Assembly (NCBI GenBank): GCA_963797835.1
Contig: CAWCRN010000019.1
Coordinates: 310,001-374,000 of the forward strand
From: JBDTSW01 sp963797835
Lineage (GTDB): Bacteria; Actinomycetota; Thermoleophilia; Solirubrobacterales; 70-9
Length of the DNA stretch: 64,000 bases
Reading direction: 5' to 3'
Shown here piece after piece: positions 41,648 through 50,346 of the stretch (position 1 is its first letter; each line of letters opens with the position of its first letter). The notes beneath the pieces are model-generated. The model ran no database searches. It saw only the letters and a program-made list of their open reading frames with translations, and was not told the DNA's origin. The position numbers and the translations under genes are program-made.

Positions 41648-42125
41648 CTCTTGCGTCTGAGGTTGTATCATAGCGATTGTAAATATGCAAGTAGGTGTAG
41701 ATGTTTCAAACGAAGATACGAAACGCATATCACCGCGGATCTGCAAGCCTCCAAGCTCATGTCGCGCCGGTCGGATAGAACTGCGGGCATGAAGGCCGAG
41801 GAGGTTCCGCGTCCCCTACTGCCCTGGCTGGGGCGCGCCTGTCGCCAGGCGCGAGAGGACCGGAACGTCGTTCAGGTCAAGATCGCGGCGGCGATCGAGG
41901 TAAACCAGGCGACGATCGCGCGATTTGAGGACGGCATCGCGTGGCCGCGGCAGCCCGAGGAGGTGCTGATGGCCTACGCGAGCGAGCTCGATATGGACGT
42001 GCGGCTGCTCTGGCTTCACGCCTTCGTCCTGTGGCTCGAACACGATCCGGTCTTGGACAAGGAGAGTCAGGAGCAGATTCGGGCCGCGCTCAAGCGGCTG
42101 CAGATCTAGGGCGGCACCGCGCTCG
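41648..42125 (+). repeat. duplicated segment D, copy 2
   Basis: Counterpart of 32012-32490. The 5' part again keeps GAAGATACGAAACGCATAT and an AT-rich stretch before it. Downstream of the gene the copies stay similar for about 20 bp only. The tRNA fragment that follows copy 1 is absent here; instead repeat R1 follows 220 bp later. Confidence 0.75.
41759..42109 (+). CDS. XRE-like helix-turn-helix protein, copy 2
   Basis: 116 residues, 115 identical to copy 1 at 32125 (Lys for Glu in VLDKESQ). Same HTH (VQVKIAAAIEVNQATIARFE). The near-identity of two copies 9.6 kb apart, with few silent changes, indicates a recent duplication or conversion. An upstream open frame to 41516 is not homologous. 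Confidence 0.75.
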   Translation: MSRRSDRTAGMKAEEVPRPLLPWLGRACRQAREDRNVVQVKIAAAIEVNQATIARFEDGIAWPRQPEEVLMAYASELDMDVRLLWLHAFVLWLEHDPVLDKESQEQIRAALKRLQI

Positions 42126-42346
42126 CCCGCCGCCAATCACGCTTGCGCCCGCTTCGGACCGAAAACCGCACCTTGCCATCGGGGCGGACGATCTGCCGTA
42201 CGCGCGAGGATATCCCCGGTTTATGTGGCGATGGCGCCGATCCCGATTGTGGGCGTGATCCTGGCGCTCAAGGGCGTGCTCGACTGGTTCTGCGACACCG
42301 TGCGATCGCGGAGTGGCGACCGAGCCTCTGCGGGCCTTTCTTTCGA

Positions 42347-42440
42347 TAGCGGGGGCCCGATTCGTTTCTCGGTACGACGCACGGATCGTCGAGCGAGTAC
42401 GCCTGGCTGCTTAATGAGATAGTCGCTTCCGTCCAAAGCG
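42347..42440. repeat. dispersed repeat R1, copy 2, followed by degenerate hairpin A
   Basis: Nearly identical to 13054-13132 over about 75 bp (TAGCGGGGGCCCGATTCG start, TACGCCTGGCTGCTTA near the end), followed at 42424-42440 by an inverted, one-base-shorter hairpin A (CGCTTCCGTCCAAAGCG). The rest of 42110-42523 holds no gene I can support. Confidence 0.7.
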
Positions 42441-42523
42441 GAACTAACGCAGACCGAGCCCAGGTTCCGCGTTCGAGACGCTCGCAACAACGCGAGGAGG
42501 CGGACGGTCAGCGTGTGCCGTCG

Positions 42524-42934
42524 CTACCCCTCGGGTGGGCCGTAGCCGACCTCGACGCGGATCCCGTCTGGATCGAACACGAACAGCTCGTAGTAGCCCT
42601 CGATGTCGCGATCGTCTTCGGGCGGGAAGTGGATCCGGGCGCCGATCTCGAGGCAGCGCCGGTAGGCCGCGTCGACTTCCTCTCGACTGTCGACGTAGAA
42701 GGCCAGGTGCTCGATGCCGACGTCGTAGTAATGGTGCTCGCCGCCATCCGCGGGTCGGAGCCCGAGGTACTGATCGCCCCAGCGAAGGTAAACGACCTCC
42801 TCGGTTCCTCGATATGTCGGATACCGGACGCTTTCTGCCCAGCCCAGCGGCCCGAGCAGCTCGAGATAAAACGCGAGCGACCGCTCAACGTCGGCGACCG
42901 CCAAATCAACGTGGTGTATTCCTCGCGCTGGCAT
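42524..42934 (-). CDS. VOC-family (glyoxalase/dioxygenase fold) protein
   Basis: 136 residues from the ATG at 42934. Metal-site pattern: His in GIHHVDLAVADVERSLAFYL, Glu/His in IEHLAFYVDSREEVDAAYRR, and Glu in YELFVFDPDGIRVEVGY, as in glyoxalase/bleomycin-resistance/extradiol dioxygenase proteins. It starts 13 bp after the stop of the NTF2 gene, so both are one transcript within a repeat-flanked unit. Substrate unknown. Confidence 0.85.
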   Translation of the reverse strand: MPARGIHHVDLAVADVERSLAFYLELLGPLGWAESVRYPTYRGTEEVVYLRWGDQYLGLRPADGGEHHYYDVGIEHLAFYVDSREEVDAAYRRCLEIGARIHFPPEDDRDIEGYYELFVFDPDGIRVEVGYGPPEG

Positions 42935-42947
42935 CGTCCAGTAGGCG

Positions 42948-43361
42948 CTAGCTCGCCGGCTCCCGCAAGCCGGCGGCTTCGAGGGCCTTTCCAAGATCCT
43001 TACCCCACTCGAACCGCGCTATTCTGCCCCCTTGGAGGCCCCAGCTATGGGCCTCTTCCTGCACCAACTCGCTTTCGCTTCCTCGGCTGCGCGTGTACCA
43101 GCTAACGGAGGCAACCACGACGTCGCCACCGTCGAAGAGCTCGTGGAGCTCGTGCCGGGAGTTCTCCCATACCTCGGCGAAACCGCGCATCGCTCGTACG
43201 ACTGCGTCGGGTCCCCGGCGAACGCCCGGTTCGACTGCATATGGGGGATTGACGTATTCGACGTCCGGGGTGGCCAGGTTGAGGAGCCACTTTTCAGGAT
43301 CTCGATCGATCAGTCCCTCGTCGTAGATCCGACGCACCATCTCCACGTTCTCCTGCGACAT
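42948..43361 (-). CDS. NTF2/SnoaL-like protein (MSQENVE family)
   Basis: 137 residues from the ATG at 43361. Starts MSQENVEMVRRIYDEGLIDR and ends GKDLGKALEAAGLREPAS, slightly longer than the usual tail. Core: VEYVNPPYAVEPGVRRGPDA and LFDGGDVVVASVSWYTRSRG. The leader AGATACTGGGCGGGCG is conserved. Cotranscribed with the VOC gene. Confidence 0.85.
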   Translation of the reverse strand: MSQENVEMVRRIYDEGLIDRDPEKWLLNLATPDVEYVNPPYAVEPGVRRGPDAVVRAMRGFAEVWENSRHELHELFDGGDVVVASVSWYTRSRGSESELVQEEAHSWGLQGGRIARFEWGKDLGKALEAAGLREPAS

Positions 43362-43555
43362 CGCCCGCCCAGTATCTCCCAGAATGTGCCGCTTTCTCTT
43401 TGATTGACGTGTCGTTGTCAAGGCAGCGCCGGCGCCACCTCCCACGACCTTCGGCTCCCAGTCATCGTTGAGTCGAGCTCATTTCTCTTTCGGCGCTCTG
43501 AGGCGCAGATCGTTCGTGGGAGCTGCCCGCGGCGTCTCAATTCCATGCCGGGCCG

Positions 43556-44590
43556 TCAGGCGGCCAGAAAGCGGGAGGAGCTTGCCGGGGCAGTTGGGTG
43601 ACGGAAGGGTTGGTCTCGCGAGAGCATGTGCCAAGCCGTGATCAAGAGCTTTCGCGCGACCGCCGATTTCGCCGGGTTCTTGCCGTGGCGAGCGGCGATC
43701 CGCAGATAGTGCTCATGGAAGGGATTCGACGAGCGCCAGGCCTGGTTGGCGGCCTCGACCGCCGCCCAGCGAAGAGTCCGGGATCCGGCCTTCGAGAGCG
43801 ATCCGGTCGCCGAGCGCTCGCCCGACTGGTTGATCCGCGGGGCGAGGCCGGCATAGCCGACTAGCTTCGAGGCCGACGAGAAGCGCGAGACCTCGCCGAT
43901 CTCCGAGGCGAAGGTGAGGCTGATCAGCGGCCCGACGCCCGGGATCGTCTGCAGCAGCCCCGCTCGGGGATCAGAGCCCGCGATCGGACTGAGCTCGCGG
44001 TCGATCGGAGAGATGCGGCGGTCGAGGTGGTCGATCTCAGCTAGGTGCTCGGCGATCGACGCCCGCCAGACTTCGGGGACGCCGCGGCGGATGAGCAGCT
44101 CGATCACGTCGGGCTGCCGCAGTCGGCGCAGGGAGATCCGCAGGCCGAACTGGGTCAGCAGGCCGAAGATCCGGTTGCGATGGGAGGTGCGCGCCTTGAC
44201 GAGGTGCGCCCGCCGTCGCAGCAGCTCGCGCAGGGCCCGGTCCTCGGGCGATGGGATCCAGAGCGCCGGGACCAGGTCGCGCCGGCGAAGCTCGGCGAGG
44301 ACCCGGGCGTCGACCTTGTCGGTCTTGCAGGCGAGCGGGGCGACGTCGCGGACCTTGCGCGCATGGGCGACCTGGACCTCCCAGCCCGCGAGCTCGAGCT
44401 GGTCGCGAACCCAGACGGCGCCGCTCATCATCTCGACGCAGGCCTTGACCTCGGTGCCGTGCTTGAGGACCAGCCTCGCGAGGCCATCCTGGTCGGCCGG
44501 AATCAGGCCCTCGCTTGCGATTGCTCCTGCCTCGGTCATGGCGCAGAACGCGGCGCGCCCATAGGCCCAATCGATTCCGACATAGTTCAT
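43556..44590 (-). mobile_element. IS110-family transposase (DEDD recombinase)
   Basis: 344 residues, full length for the family. N-terminal RuvC-like DEDD domain starts NYVGIDWAYGRAAFCAMTEA and includes TDKVDARVLAELRRRDLVPA. The C-terminal transposase_20 part has LLQTIPGVGPLISLTFASEI and FSSASKLVGYAGLAPRINQS, with the catalytic Ser region SLSKAGSRTLRWAAVEAANQ. IS110 elements move as circles without inverted repeats and are guided by a structured bridge RNA from the non-coding end. Here the candidate is the roughly 100-150 bp upstream of the ATG (44591 to about 44740). Element ends cannot be fixed from one copy. Confidence 0.88.
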
Positions 44591-44690
44591 GCCGGGTCTC
44601 CTCTCGCTCCGAACAGCAGTGACAACCGCCGTTCTAGTGAGCGTGGCGGAGGCCCTTTTTAGTTCGGGGTCAGCGGCGCCCCGTTATGAC

Positions 44691-44706
44691 ATTCCATGCA
44701 AAGCGG
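44691..44706 (-). repeat. hairpin B, inverted, partial
   Basis: ATTCCATGCAAAGCGG, lacking part of one arm, between the IS110 gene and the decayed NTF2 array. Confidence 0.55.
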
Positions 44707-44780
44707 CTATCCGCAGATAAACCGGAGGGGCTCCCACTGCCCCCGCTGCGGGTCACAGTCTGAAAATGGGAGCGAGAGGC

Positions 44781-45174
44781 CTATTCCGACAGCCCGGCGG
44801 CTTCGAGGGCTTCGGCGCGGATGCCGTACTCGTAGCAGTACACGGTCTTGCCCGTTGTGCACTTCCCAATGCGCATAGTCATGGTCCTCAACCTCGATCC
44901 CGCTCCCCATGACCTCGGCCCCATTCGAGTAGGATGGAGAAGACATCCTCCCGAGTTCCCCCTCAGTTCCTGGATCTCGAGGCCGTAAGTTCCCTCCTGA
45001 AATGTCTCGCGCCAGCGTTCGCGGCGTCTCAGGGCGGCGTCCCAAGAGAGCAAGAGGGTTTGGTGCTCCTCCTGGGGATCCACTTGACGGCGGGATCGAG
45101 CGTGTCGAGCCACGTCTCGACGTCAGTAGTGAAGCGTTCGATGGTTCTGCGGACGACCGCGAGCCCTCCGACAT
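44781..45174 (-). pseudogene. decayed NTF2/SnoaL gene (array member 1)
   Basis: Begins at the ATG at 45174 as MSEG..., then VVRRTIERFTTDVETWLDTL DPAVKWIP in another frame, EVMGSGIEVEDHDYAHWEVH in a third, and ends with EALEAAGLSE at 44781. Start, core and tail match the MSQENVE family but need several frame changes. Confidence 0.6.
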
Positions 45175-45282
45175 CGCCCGCGCCCAGCACGCCAGACCAC
45201 TGCCAGGCGTCCATCCCTTCCACGGATAACCGGGAGGGGCTCGCGCACCCCGCGATCCTGGTACCAGTTAGCGCATGAGTGG

Positions 45283-45326
45283 AAAGCTGCTTATGCAAGA
45301 CGACTAGCCGCTTTTCGTCCGAAGCG
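45283..45326 (-). repeat. B-A hairpin pair, inverted
   Basis: Decayed inverted B (about 45283-45301, TGCTTATGCAAG core), spacer CTAGC, inverted A at 45309-45326 (CGCTTTTCGTCCGAAGCG). It lies just downstream of the next decayed NTF2 gene, as in the other inverted copies. Confidence 0.65.
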
Positions 45327-45339
45327 GCACTACCTAGAA

Positions 45340-45654
45340 CTAGTCGGGCAGCCCGGCGGCTTCGAGGGTCGCAGAACGATCCAAGAAGTCTTCCTGCCGT
45401 ACAACCAAGTTTTCGAAGCGTGAACAACTGGAAGACGGGCTGGCTGAACGCAATGCCGCTACCGGTACCGTGACATGTCTGCTGAGCAGTAACGAGGACC
45501 TTGCTCCCAAGAGTTCTTCCGGGTCAAACCGGATGTCATCGAACGCATCGCGCCAATATCGCCACAACTCGTGCATCCCATCGTGACCGTGGAAGGCCGC
45601 ATCCAGGTCGGGGGGCGTCAGTTCGAAGAGTGGGCCGATACTCGCTCGCGGCAT
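45340..45654 (-). pseudogene. decayed NTF2/SnoaL gene (array member 2)
   Basis: Open over 104 codons (FELTPPDLDAAFHGHDGMHE, WRYWRDAFDDIRFDPEELLG, LVVRQEDFLDRSATLEAAGL) but lacking the normal N-terminus. The middle (ALRSASPSSSCSRFEN) is out of frame relative to family sequence. A separate 5' fragment of the family (MSQENVES) starts at 45905 and probably belonged to this gene. Confidence 0.6.
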
Positions 45655-45911
45655 CCCAGCCCGAAAGGACCGATTAGTAATCGCGAAGGTTGGCCGCAGC
45701 GTAGACCTGCTGTATGCGACGGGCGATGAGCAATCGCCGGAGCCGCGAGCGTGGCGAAAGGCGCATCACGTTACGGGCAAGAACGGGAAGGACCGGGAAA
45801 GCGGATCGCAAGTAGCTCCTCGGGCTTCCGATGTTGACCTGCGTTGTCGCCGGGGGGAGGCAGCGTGATTCGGACTCCTCGCAAGGACTCGACGTTCTCC
45901 TGCGACATCGC

Positions 45912-46309
45912 CTACTCCGAGAGCCCGGCGGCTTCGAGCGCTTGGTCCCTGACGCCGAAGTACGGGCTGGAATGGTCATTCGCCCAGCCCTGAATCGCGC
46001 CACGACTGCGAACGGCATCTCCGTCTGTACGCCGCTCCCCTTGCCAATCAGTCTTGTGGTGCCGAGCGCCAGCACCCGGTCGCCCAGGTCCCGGACGTCC
46101 GGGCAGTCGACGGTCAAGGCGTCGAAGTGCTCGGTGACGTCGGCGAAGAACCCCTCCACGCCCTCAAGCCCGGCGTAGGTTCCCTGGAGTTCGGCGAGCC
46201 GGTGGTCGAACTGTATTTCGGGATCCAGGTGCCGCAGGGCGGCCGGTATGTCGAAGCGGCTGAACGCCTCGACGCTCTCCATGAATCGATCGACGTTCTC
46301 CTGCGACAT
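45912..46309 (-). pseudogene. NTF2/SnoaL gene with one frameshift (array member 3)
   Basis: ATG at 46309: MSQENVDRFMESVEAFSRFD, FDHRLAELQGTYAGLEGVEG, TRLIGKGSGVQTEMPFAVVA. After FRAGRMT near 45980 the frame changes and the protein ends YFGVRDQALEAAGLSE at 45912. Nominal length 132 residues. Immediately after its stop a new MSQENVES start (45905) begins. Confidence 0.7.
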
Positions 46310-46342
46310 CGCACGCGCAGTATCCCGCGAGCCGGAGGTATG

Positions 46343-46387
46343 CGCTTTCCATGCAAAGCGCACATCTCGGGCACGCCTGAGTCGTGC
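46343..46387 (-). repeat. hairpin B (consensus, inverted) and hairpin C
   Basis: CGCTTTCCATGCAAAGCG at 46343-46360 is the exact inverse of B; hairpin C (GCACG/CGTGC) at 46371-46387. B is 34 bases before the MSQENVD start, the same distance as before the GNAT gene at 14207. Confidence 0.75.
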
Positions 46388-46410
46388 GTCACAGCGGCAG
46401 ACGTGTACCT

Positions 46411-46445
46411 GGCGGTATTTGAACCCGCGACCTCCGGGTTATGAG
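46411..46445 (-). other. tRNA-Met 3'-half fragment (locus IV)
   Basis: Minus strand CTCATAACCCGGAGGTCGCG plus T-loop TTCAAAT and a shortened acceptor end. Flanking AGATCGAGCT matches loci I and III. Confidence 0.65.
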
Positions 46446-46529
46446 ATCGAGCTAGCGCGTTGTGCGCGCCTGCGATCAGGCTTGGTCAGGCGACGGACGA
46501 CCGCCTGAGTTGCCCTCACTTGCGCTCAG

Positions 46530-46552
46530 ATTGATGCCCGGATTGATGCCCG
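46530..46552. repeat. tandem arm-type repeats (locus IV)
   Basis: Two ATTGATGCCCG units separated by one base, preceded by GAGTTGC/ACTTGCGCTCAG as at locus I. Between here and 46728 no further feature is seen. Confidence 0.7.
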
Positions 46553-46728
46553 CCACAACGACTTGAGCACACTTCTTCCCTTGGCCCGGCGAATGAGCCG
46601 AGATAACCCATAAGCGGCAAGCGGATCACCCTCTGAGGGGCGGTGATCACCGCCACCGCCGAGGCGAGCCGGCCGCCACAACCCGCCCTACCGATGTGAG
46701 AGGCTAGATTGGCGCAGATCGCGCCCTC

Positions 46729-49700
46729 GTGGCCACGGATGGACGCAGACAGCTCGGGACCGTGCTGGGGGAGCCCCCGAGCGCCTCCCTGCCCGAGGGC
46801 GTGGTCACCTTCCTGCTCACCGACATCGAGGGCTCCTCGCGCCTTTGGGAGGAGGACCCCACCGCGATGCGGGCCGCGATCTCGGTTCACGACGAGCTAC
46901 TCGAGCGCTCGGTCGCCGCAACCGGCGGTCAGCGGCCACTGGAGCAGGGCGAGGGCGACAGCGCCGTCGTCGCCTTCTCGGAGGCCTCCCGGGCCCTGTT
47001 GTGCGCGCTCGAACTCCAGCGCCAACTCCAGACAGCGGAGTGGCCCGATGGCTGCGAGCTTCGGGTGCGGATCGGGCTCCACAGCGGCGAGCCGATGCTT
47101 CGCGACCCCCGAAACTACGTCGGCCCGGCGCTCAACCGCTGCGCGCGGCTGCGCGCTATCGCCCACGGCGGCCAGACGCTCGTCTCGCGCGCCACCCATG
47201 AGCTCGTCGCCGATGCCCTCCCCGAGGGGACGGGCCTGAGGGCACTGGGCGCGCTGCGCCTCCGCGACCTGGCCCGCGCCGAGGAGGTCTTCGAGCTCAC
47301 CCACCCCGCGCTTCCCTCGGGCTTCCCGCCCCCGCGCTCTCTCGACGCGCTGCCCAACAACCTCCCGGTCCAGCTCTCGAGCTTCATCGGGCGCAAGCGC
47401 GAGCTTCGCGAGGTAGGGCGTCTGCTCTCAGACCATCGCCTGATAACCCTGACCGGGGCGGGGGGCTGCGGCAAGACCCGCCTCGCCGTCCAGGCCGCCT
47501 CCGAGACCTTGGAGCGCTTTCCCGACGGCGCCTGGTGGGTGGAGCTCGCCCCGCTTGCCGACGAGCGCCTGGTCGGCGCGGCGATCGCCGAGGCCCTGGG
47601 AATCCGTCCGCTGCCGGGGATGACCGAGCTTCAGGCCGCCGGCGCCCACCTCGCCTCCCGCCAAGCCCTTGTCATCCTCGATAACTGCGAGCACCTTGCG
47701 CAGGCGTGCGCCAAGGCCGCCGAGGCGCTCCTCGGGGCCGCCCCCCAGGTCGCGGTCCTGGCGACCAGCCGCGCCCCGCTCGCCGTCTCGGGCGAGACCG
47801 AGTGGCGGGTGCCGTCGCTGTCGCTGCCCGGGACTGGAGACGGAGAGCAAGAGGAGGCCCTTGCCGGGTCGGCCGAGGCCAACGGCGCCTCCGACGCCGT
47901 GGCGCTGTTCACAGAGCGGGCCGGCGCGCGCTCCGAGCTCGGCCTGAGCGCCGAGGACGCCGCTTCGGTAGCCACCATCTGCAACGAGCTCGACGGCCTA
48001 CCGCTGGCGATCGAGCTCGCCGCCGCCCGGGTGCGGATCCTCTCCGTGAAACAGATCGCCGACGGGCTTTCCGATCGCTTTCGCCTGCTCAGCGGCGGGC
48101 CGCGGACGGCGACTCCCCGCCTCAAGACCATCCGCGCTTCGGTCGACTGGAGTCATGAGCTTCTCTCCGACCAGGAGCGAGTGCTCCTTCGCCGCCTGGC
48201 CGTCTTCGCGGGCGGCGTCACTCTCGAGGCGGTCGATGAGGTCTGCGTCGACGACGGGCTCGAGCGCGAGGCCGTGCTCGACCTGCTCGCTTCGCTGGTC
48301 GACCAATCGCTGGTACTCGCCGAGGAGCGCGACTCCGCCGTCCGCTACCGCCTGCTCGAGACCGTGCGCCAGTACGGGCTGGAGCGGCTGGCCGAGGCCG
48401 GCGAGGAGGAGACCCTGCGCGCCCGCCACCGCGACGCCTTCCTGGCGCTGGCGGAGGAGGCCGGCCCGCAGCTCGAGACCGGTGCCCAGCGCGAGTGGCT
48501 CGACCTGCTCGACCCCGAGGCCGCCAACCTGGCGGCGGCGATCGACTACGCGCTGGCGAGCGATCCACCGCTGGCCCTGCGTTTCTGCGCGGCACTCCGT
48601 GGGTGGTGGCGTGCGCGAGGTCGCTTCGCCGAGGCGGAGCTGGCGCATTCGAGCTCACTCGAGGCCTGCGGTAACGCGGAGCCCGCGCTGCGCGCACGCG
48701 CCTTCGAAAGTCGCGCCGACATCGCCCTCTGGGTGGGTCAGTTCGACGCGGCGGAGGCGCACGCGACCGAGGCGCTGGCGCTTGCGGAGGAGGTCGGCGA
48801 CCAGGGGACGGCGGCGCGAGCGCGGCGCGATCTCGGCAACGCGCTGGCCTTCACAAACCCGCCCGCGGCGAGAGCAGAGCTCGTACGCGCGGTCGAGCTC
48901 GCCCGGGCCGCGGGCGACGACCGGGCGCTCGTTCTGGCCAAGCAGTCAGCCGTCCTCGCGTACATGTTCCAGGGTGAACACGCGCAGGCCACCAGCGCCA
49001 ACGAGGAGGTCGCCGCGCTGGCCGACAGGCTGGGCGACCCGCTCCAGATAGCCCGGCGCTGGGCGTGGGGCGCCGTGATGGCTCAGTTCGATGGTCGCTT
49101 CGCCGAGGCCCGCGACGCGCTCGAGCGGCTGCGAGCGGCAGTGGCGGACACCGGGGAGCCGGTGTTCGAGGCACATGCGGACGCCATCGAGGGGCTCGTC
49201 GATGCTTGGCAGGGCGAGCCCGAGCGCCCGCTCGAGCGCCTACCGGGGCGGCTCGAACGCGCACTGAGGCTCGGCGCCGGCAATCCCGTGCCCTACCTGC
49301 TGCTCGCGATCGCGTTTGCCGAGGTGGCCGCCGGCCGGCCCGAGCGGGCTCGCGACCAGCTCGAGGGCCTCGTGGCGCTCGTCGCGCAACGCGGCCCCAC
49401 GTTGACGCCGTGGGCGCTCAGCCTGCTGGCGGAGGCGCGGCGCCTGCTTGCGGACGCCGACGCCGAGGCGACCGCGCTCGAGGCGCAGGCGAGTGCCGAG
49501 CGCCTTGGGGGCAACCGCCTCTTTGAGACGCGGGCCCGCCTCACCCTCGGCCGCCTGGCCGCCGCGCGCGAGGACTGGTCGGGTGCCCAGCAGCATGCCC
49601 TCGCCCACCTCGACGCCTGCGTCGAGGGCGGTCACGCGACCTACGTACCGGGGTGTCTGGACGCGCTCGCCGAGGTCGCGGCGGGACTCGGCGCCGACGA

Positions 49701-50127
49701 GGACGCGGTGCGGATGTTCGCGGCCGCCGAGCGCGCCCGCGCCGAGATCGGCGCCGTCCGTGTCCCGGCCGAGGATGAACACTGGGCCACGATCGACCGA
49801 GAGCTGCGCGAGGCACTTGGCGACGACGCCTACGAGGCCGCGAGCGCCCAGGGCGCCGAGCTCAGCACCGACGACGCGCTCGAATGGGCGCGCCGGGCGC
49901 GCGGTCCGCGCCGGCGCCCGCGGGGCGGCTGGGCCTCGCTCACCCCGACCGAGGCCAAGGTCGCCGAGCTCGCCGCCGAGGGCCTCACCAACCCCGAGAT
50001 CGGCGAGCGGATGTTCGTCTCCAGGGCGACGGTCAAGACCCACCTCGCCCACATCTTTAGGAAGCTCGACGTCCACAATCGCGCCGAGCTCGCAGCCCAC
50101 GTCGTCCGGCGGGACGCCGCGAGCTGA
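46729..50127 (+). CDS. cyclase-NB-ARC ATPase-TPR-LuxR transcriptional regulator
   Basis: 1132 residues, GTG start. Domains: class III adenylate/guanylate cyclase-like (about 24-185: VVTFLLTDIEGSSRLWEEDP; QGEGDSAVVAFSEASRALL), AAA/NB-ARC ATPase (P-loop LTGAGGCGKTRLAVQA near 245; QALVILDNCEHL; VAVLATSRAPL), long TPR-like helical region (about 600-1020) and a C-terminal LuxR/GerE HTH (LTPTEAKVAELAAEGLTNPE, MFVSRATVKTHLAHIFRKLD). It is a STAND/LAL-type regulator likely responding to a ligand via the TPR part. Whether the cyclase domain is catalytic is not known. Intact relative of the broken gene at 19416-22571. Confidence 0.9.
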   Translation: MATDGRRQLGTVLGEPPSASLPEGVVTFLLTDIEGSSRLWEEDPTAMRAAISVHDELLERSVAATGGQRPLEQGEGDSAVVAFSEASRALLCALELQRQLQTAEWPDGCELRVRIGLHSGEPMLRDPRNYVGPALNRCARLRAIAHGGQTLVSRATHELVADALPEGTGLRALGALRLRDLARAEEVFELTHPALPSGFPPPRSLDALPNNLPVQLSSFIGRKRELREVGRLLSDHRLITLTGAGGCGKTRLAVQAASETLERFPDGAWWVELAPLADERLVGAAIAEALGIRPLPGMTELQAAGAHLASRQALVILDNCEHLAQACAKAAEALLGAAPQVAVLATSRAPLAVSGETEWRVPSLSLPGTGDGEQEEALAGSAEANGASDAVALFTERAGARSELGLSAEDAASVATICNELDGLPLAIELAAARVRILSVKQIADGLSDRFRLLSGGPRTATPRLKTIRASVDWSHELLSDQERVLLRRLAVFAGGVTLEAVDEVCVDDGLEREAVLDLLASLVDQSLVLAEERDSAVRYRLLETVRQYGLERLAEAGEEETLRARHRDAFLALAEEAGPQLETGAQREWLDLLDPEAANLAAAIDYALASDPPLALRFCAALRGWWRARGRFAEAELAHSSSLEACGNAEPALRARAFESRADIALWVGQFDAAEAHATEALALAEEVGDQGTAARARRDLGNALAFTNPPAARAELVRAVELARAAGDDRALVLAKQSAVLAYMFQGEHAQATSANEEVAALADRLGDPLQIARRWAWGAVMAQFDGRFAEARDALERLRAAVADTGEPVFEAHADAIEGLVDAWQGEPERPLERLPGRLERALRLGAGNPVPYLLLAIAFAEVAAGRPERARDQLEGLVALVAQRGPTLTPWALSLLAEARRLLADADAEATALEAQASAERLGGNRLFETRARLTLGRLAAAREDWSGAQQHALAHLDACVEGGHATYVPGCLDALAEVAAGLGADEDAVRMFAAAERARAEIGAVRVPAEDEHWATIDRELREALGDDAYEAASAQGAELSTDDALEWARRARGPRRRPRGGWASLTPTEAKVAELAAEGLTNPEIGERMFVSRATVKTHLAHIFRKLDVHNRAELAAHVVRRDAAS

Positions 50128-50209
50128 GCCCACCCGTCTAGCTCAGGCGCGGCGTGGAAATAGCCTCGGCTTGGAAGCGCGAAACTTCGCTTCGTCAAGC
50201 CTTGGGCTC

Positions 50210-50266
50210 AGTATTTCGAATCCCCGTACCGGTGCCTCGGAAACCCGCGTATCCGCGTGGGTTTCC
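50210..50266 (+). terminator. T-arm-like fragment followed by hairpin terminator
   Basis: Hairpin AAACCCGCG/CGCGTGGGTTT at about 50240-50263. Just before it, TTCGAATCCCCGTACCGGTG looks like the 3' end of a tRNA, comparable with 22985-23002, but no full tRNA folds. It can serve as terminator for the regulator gene ending at 50127. Confidence 0.45.
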
Positions 50267-50346
50267 CGCTACGGAACCGGCGCGGTAGATGAAGTTCCGC
50301 GCCCCGATTGGTCCAGCGCCAGCGGTCGCAGGTAGCCTCGGTCGTC

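Noticed and set aside
13149..46309. Polyketide biosynthesis because of SnoaL similarity
   Set aside because: No polyketide synthase genes are present; NTF2/SnoaL-like proteins here are a large generic family.
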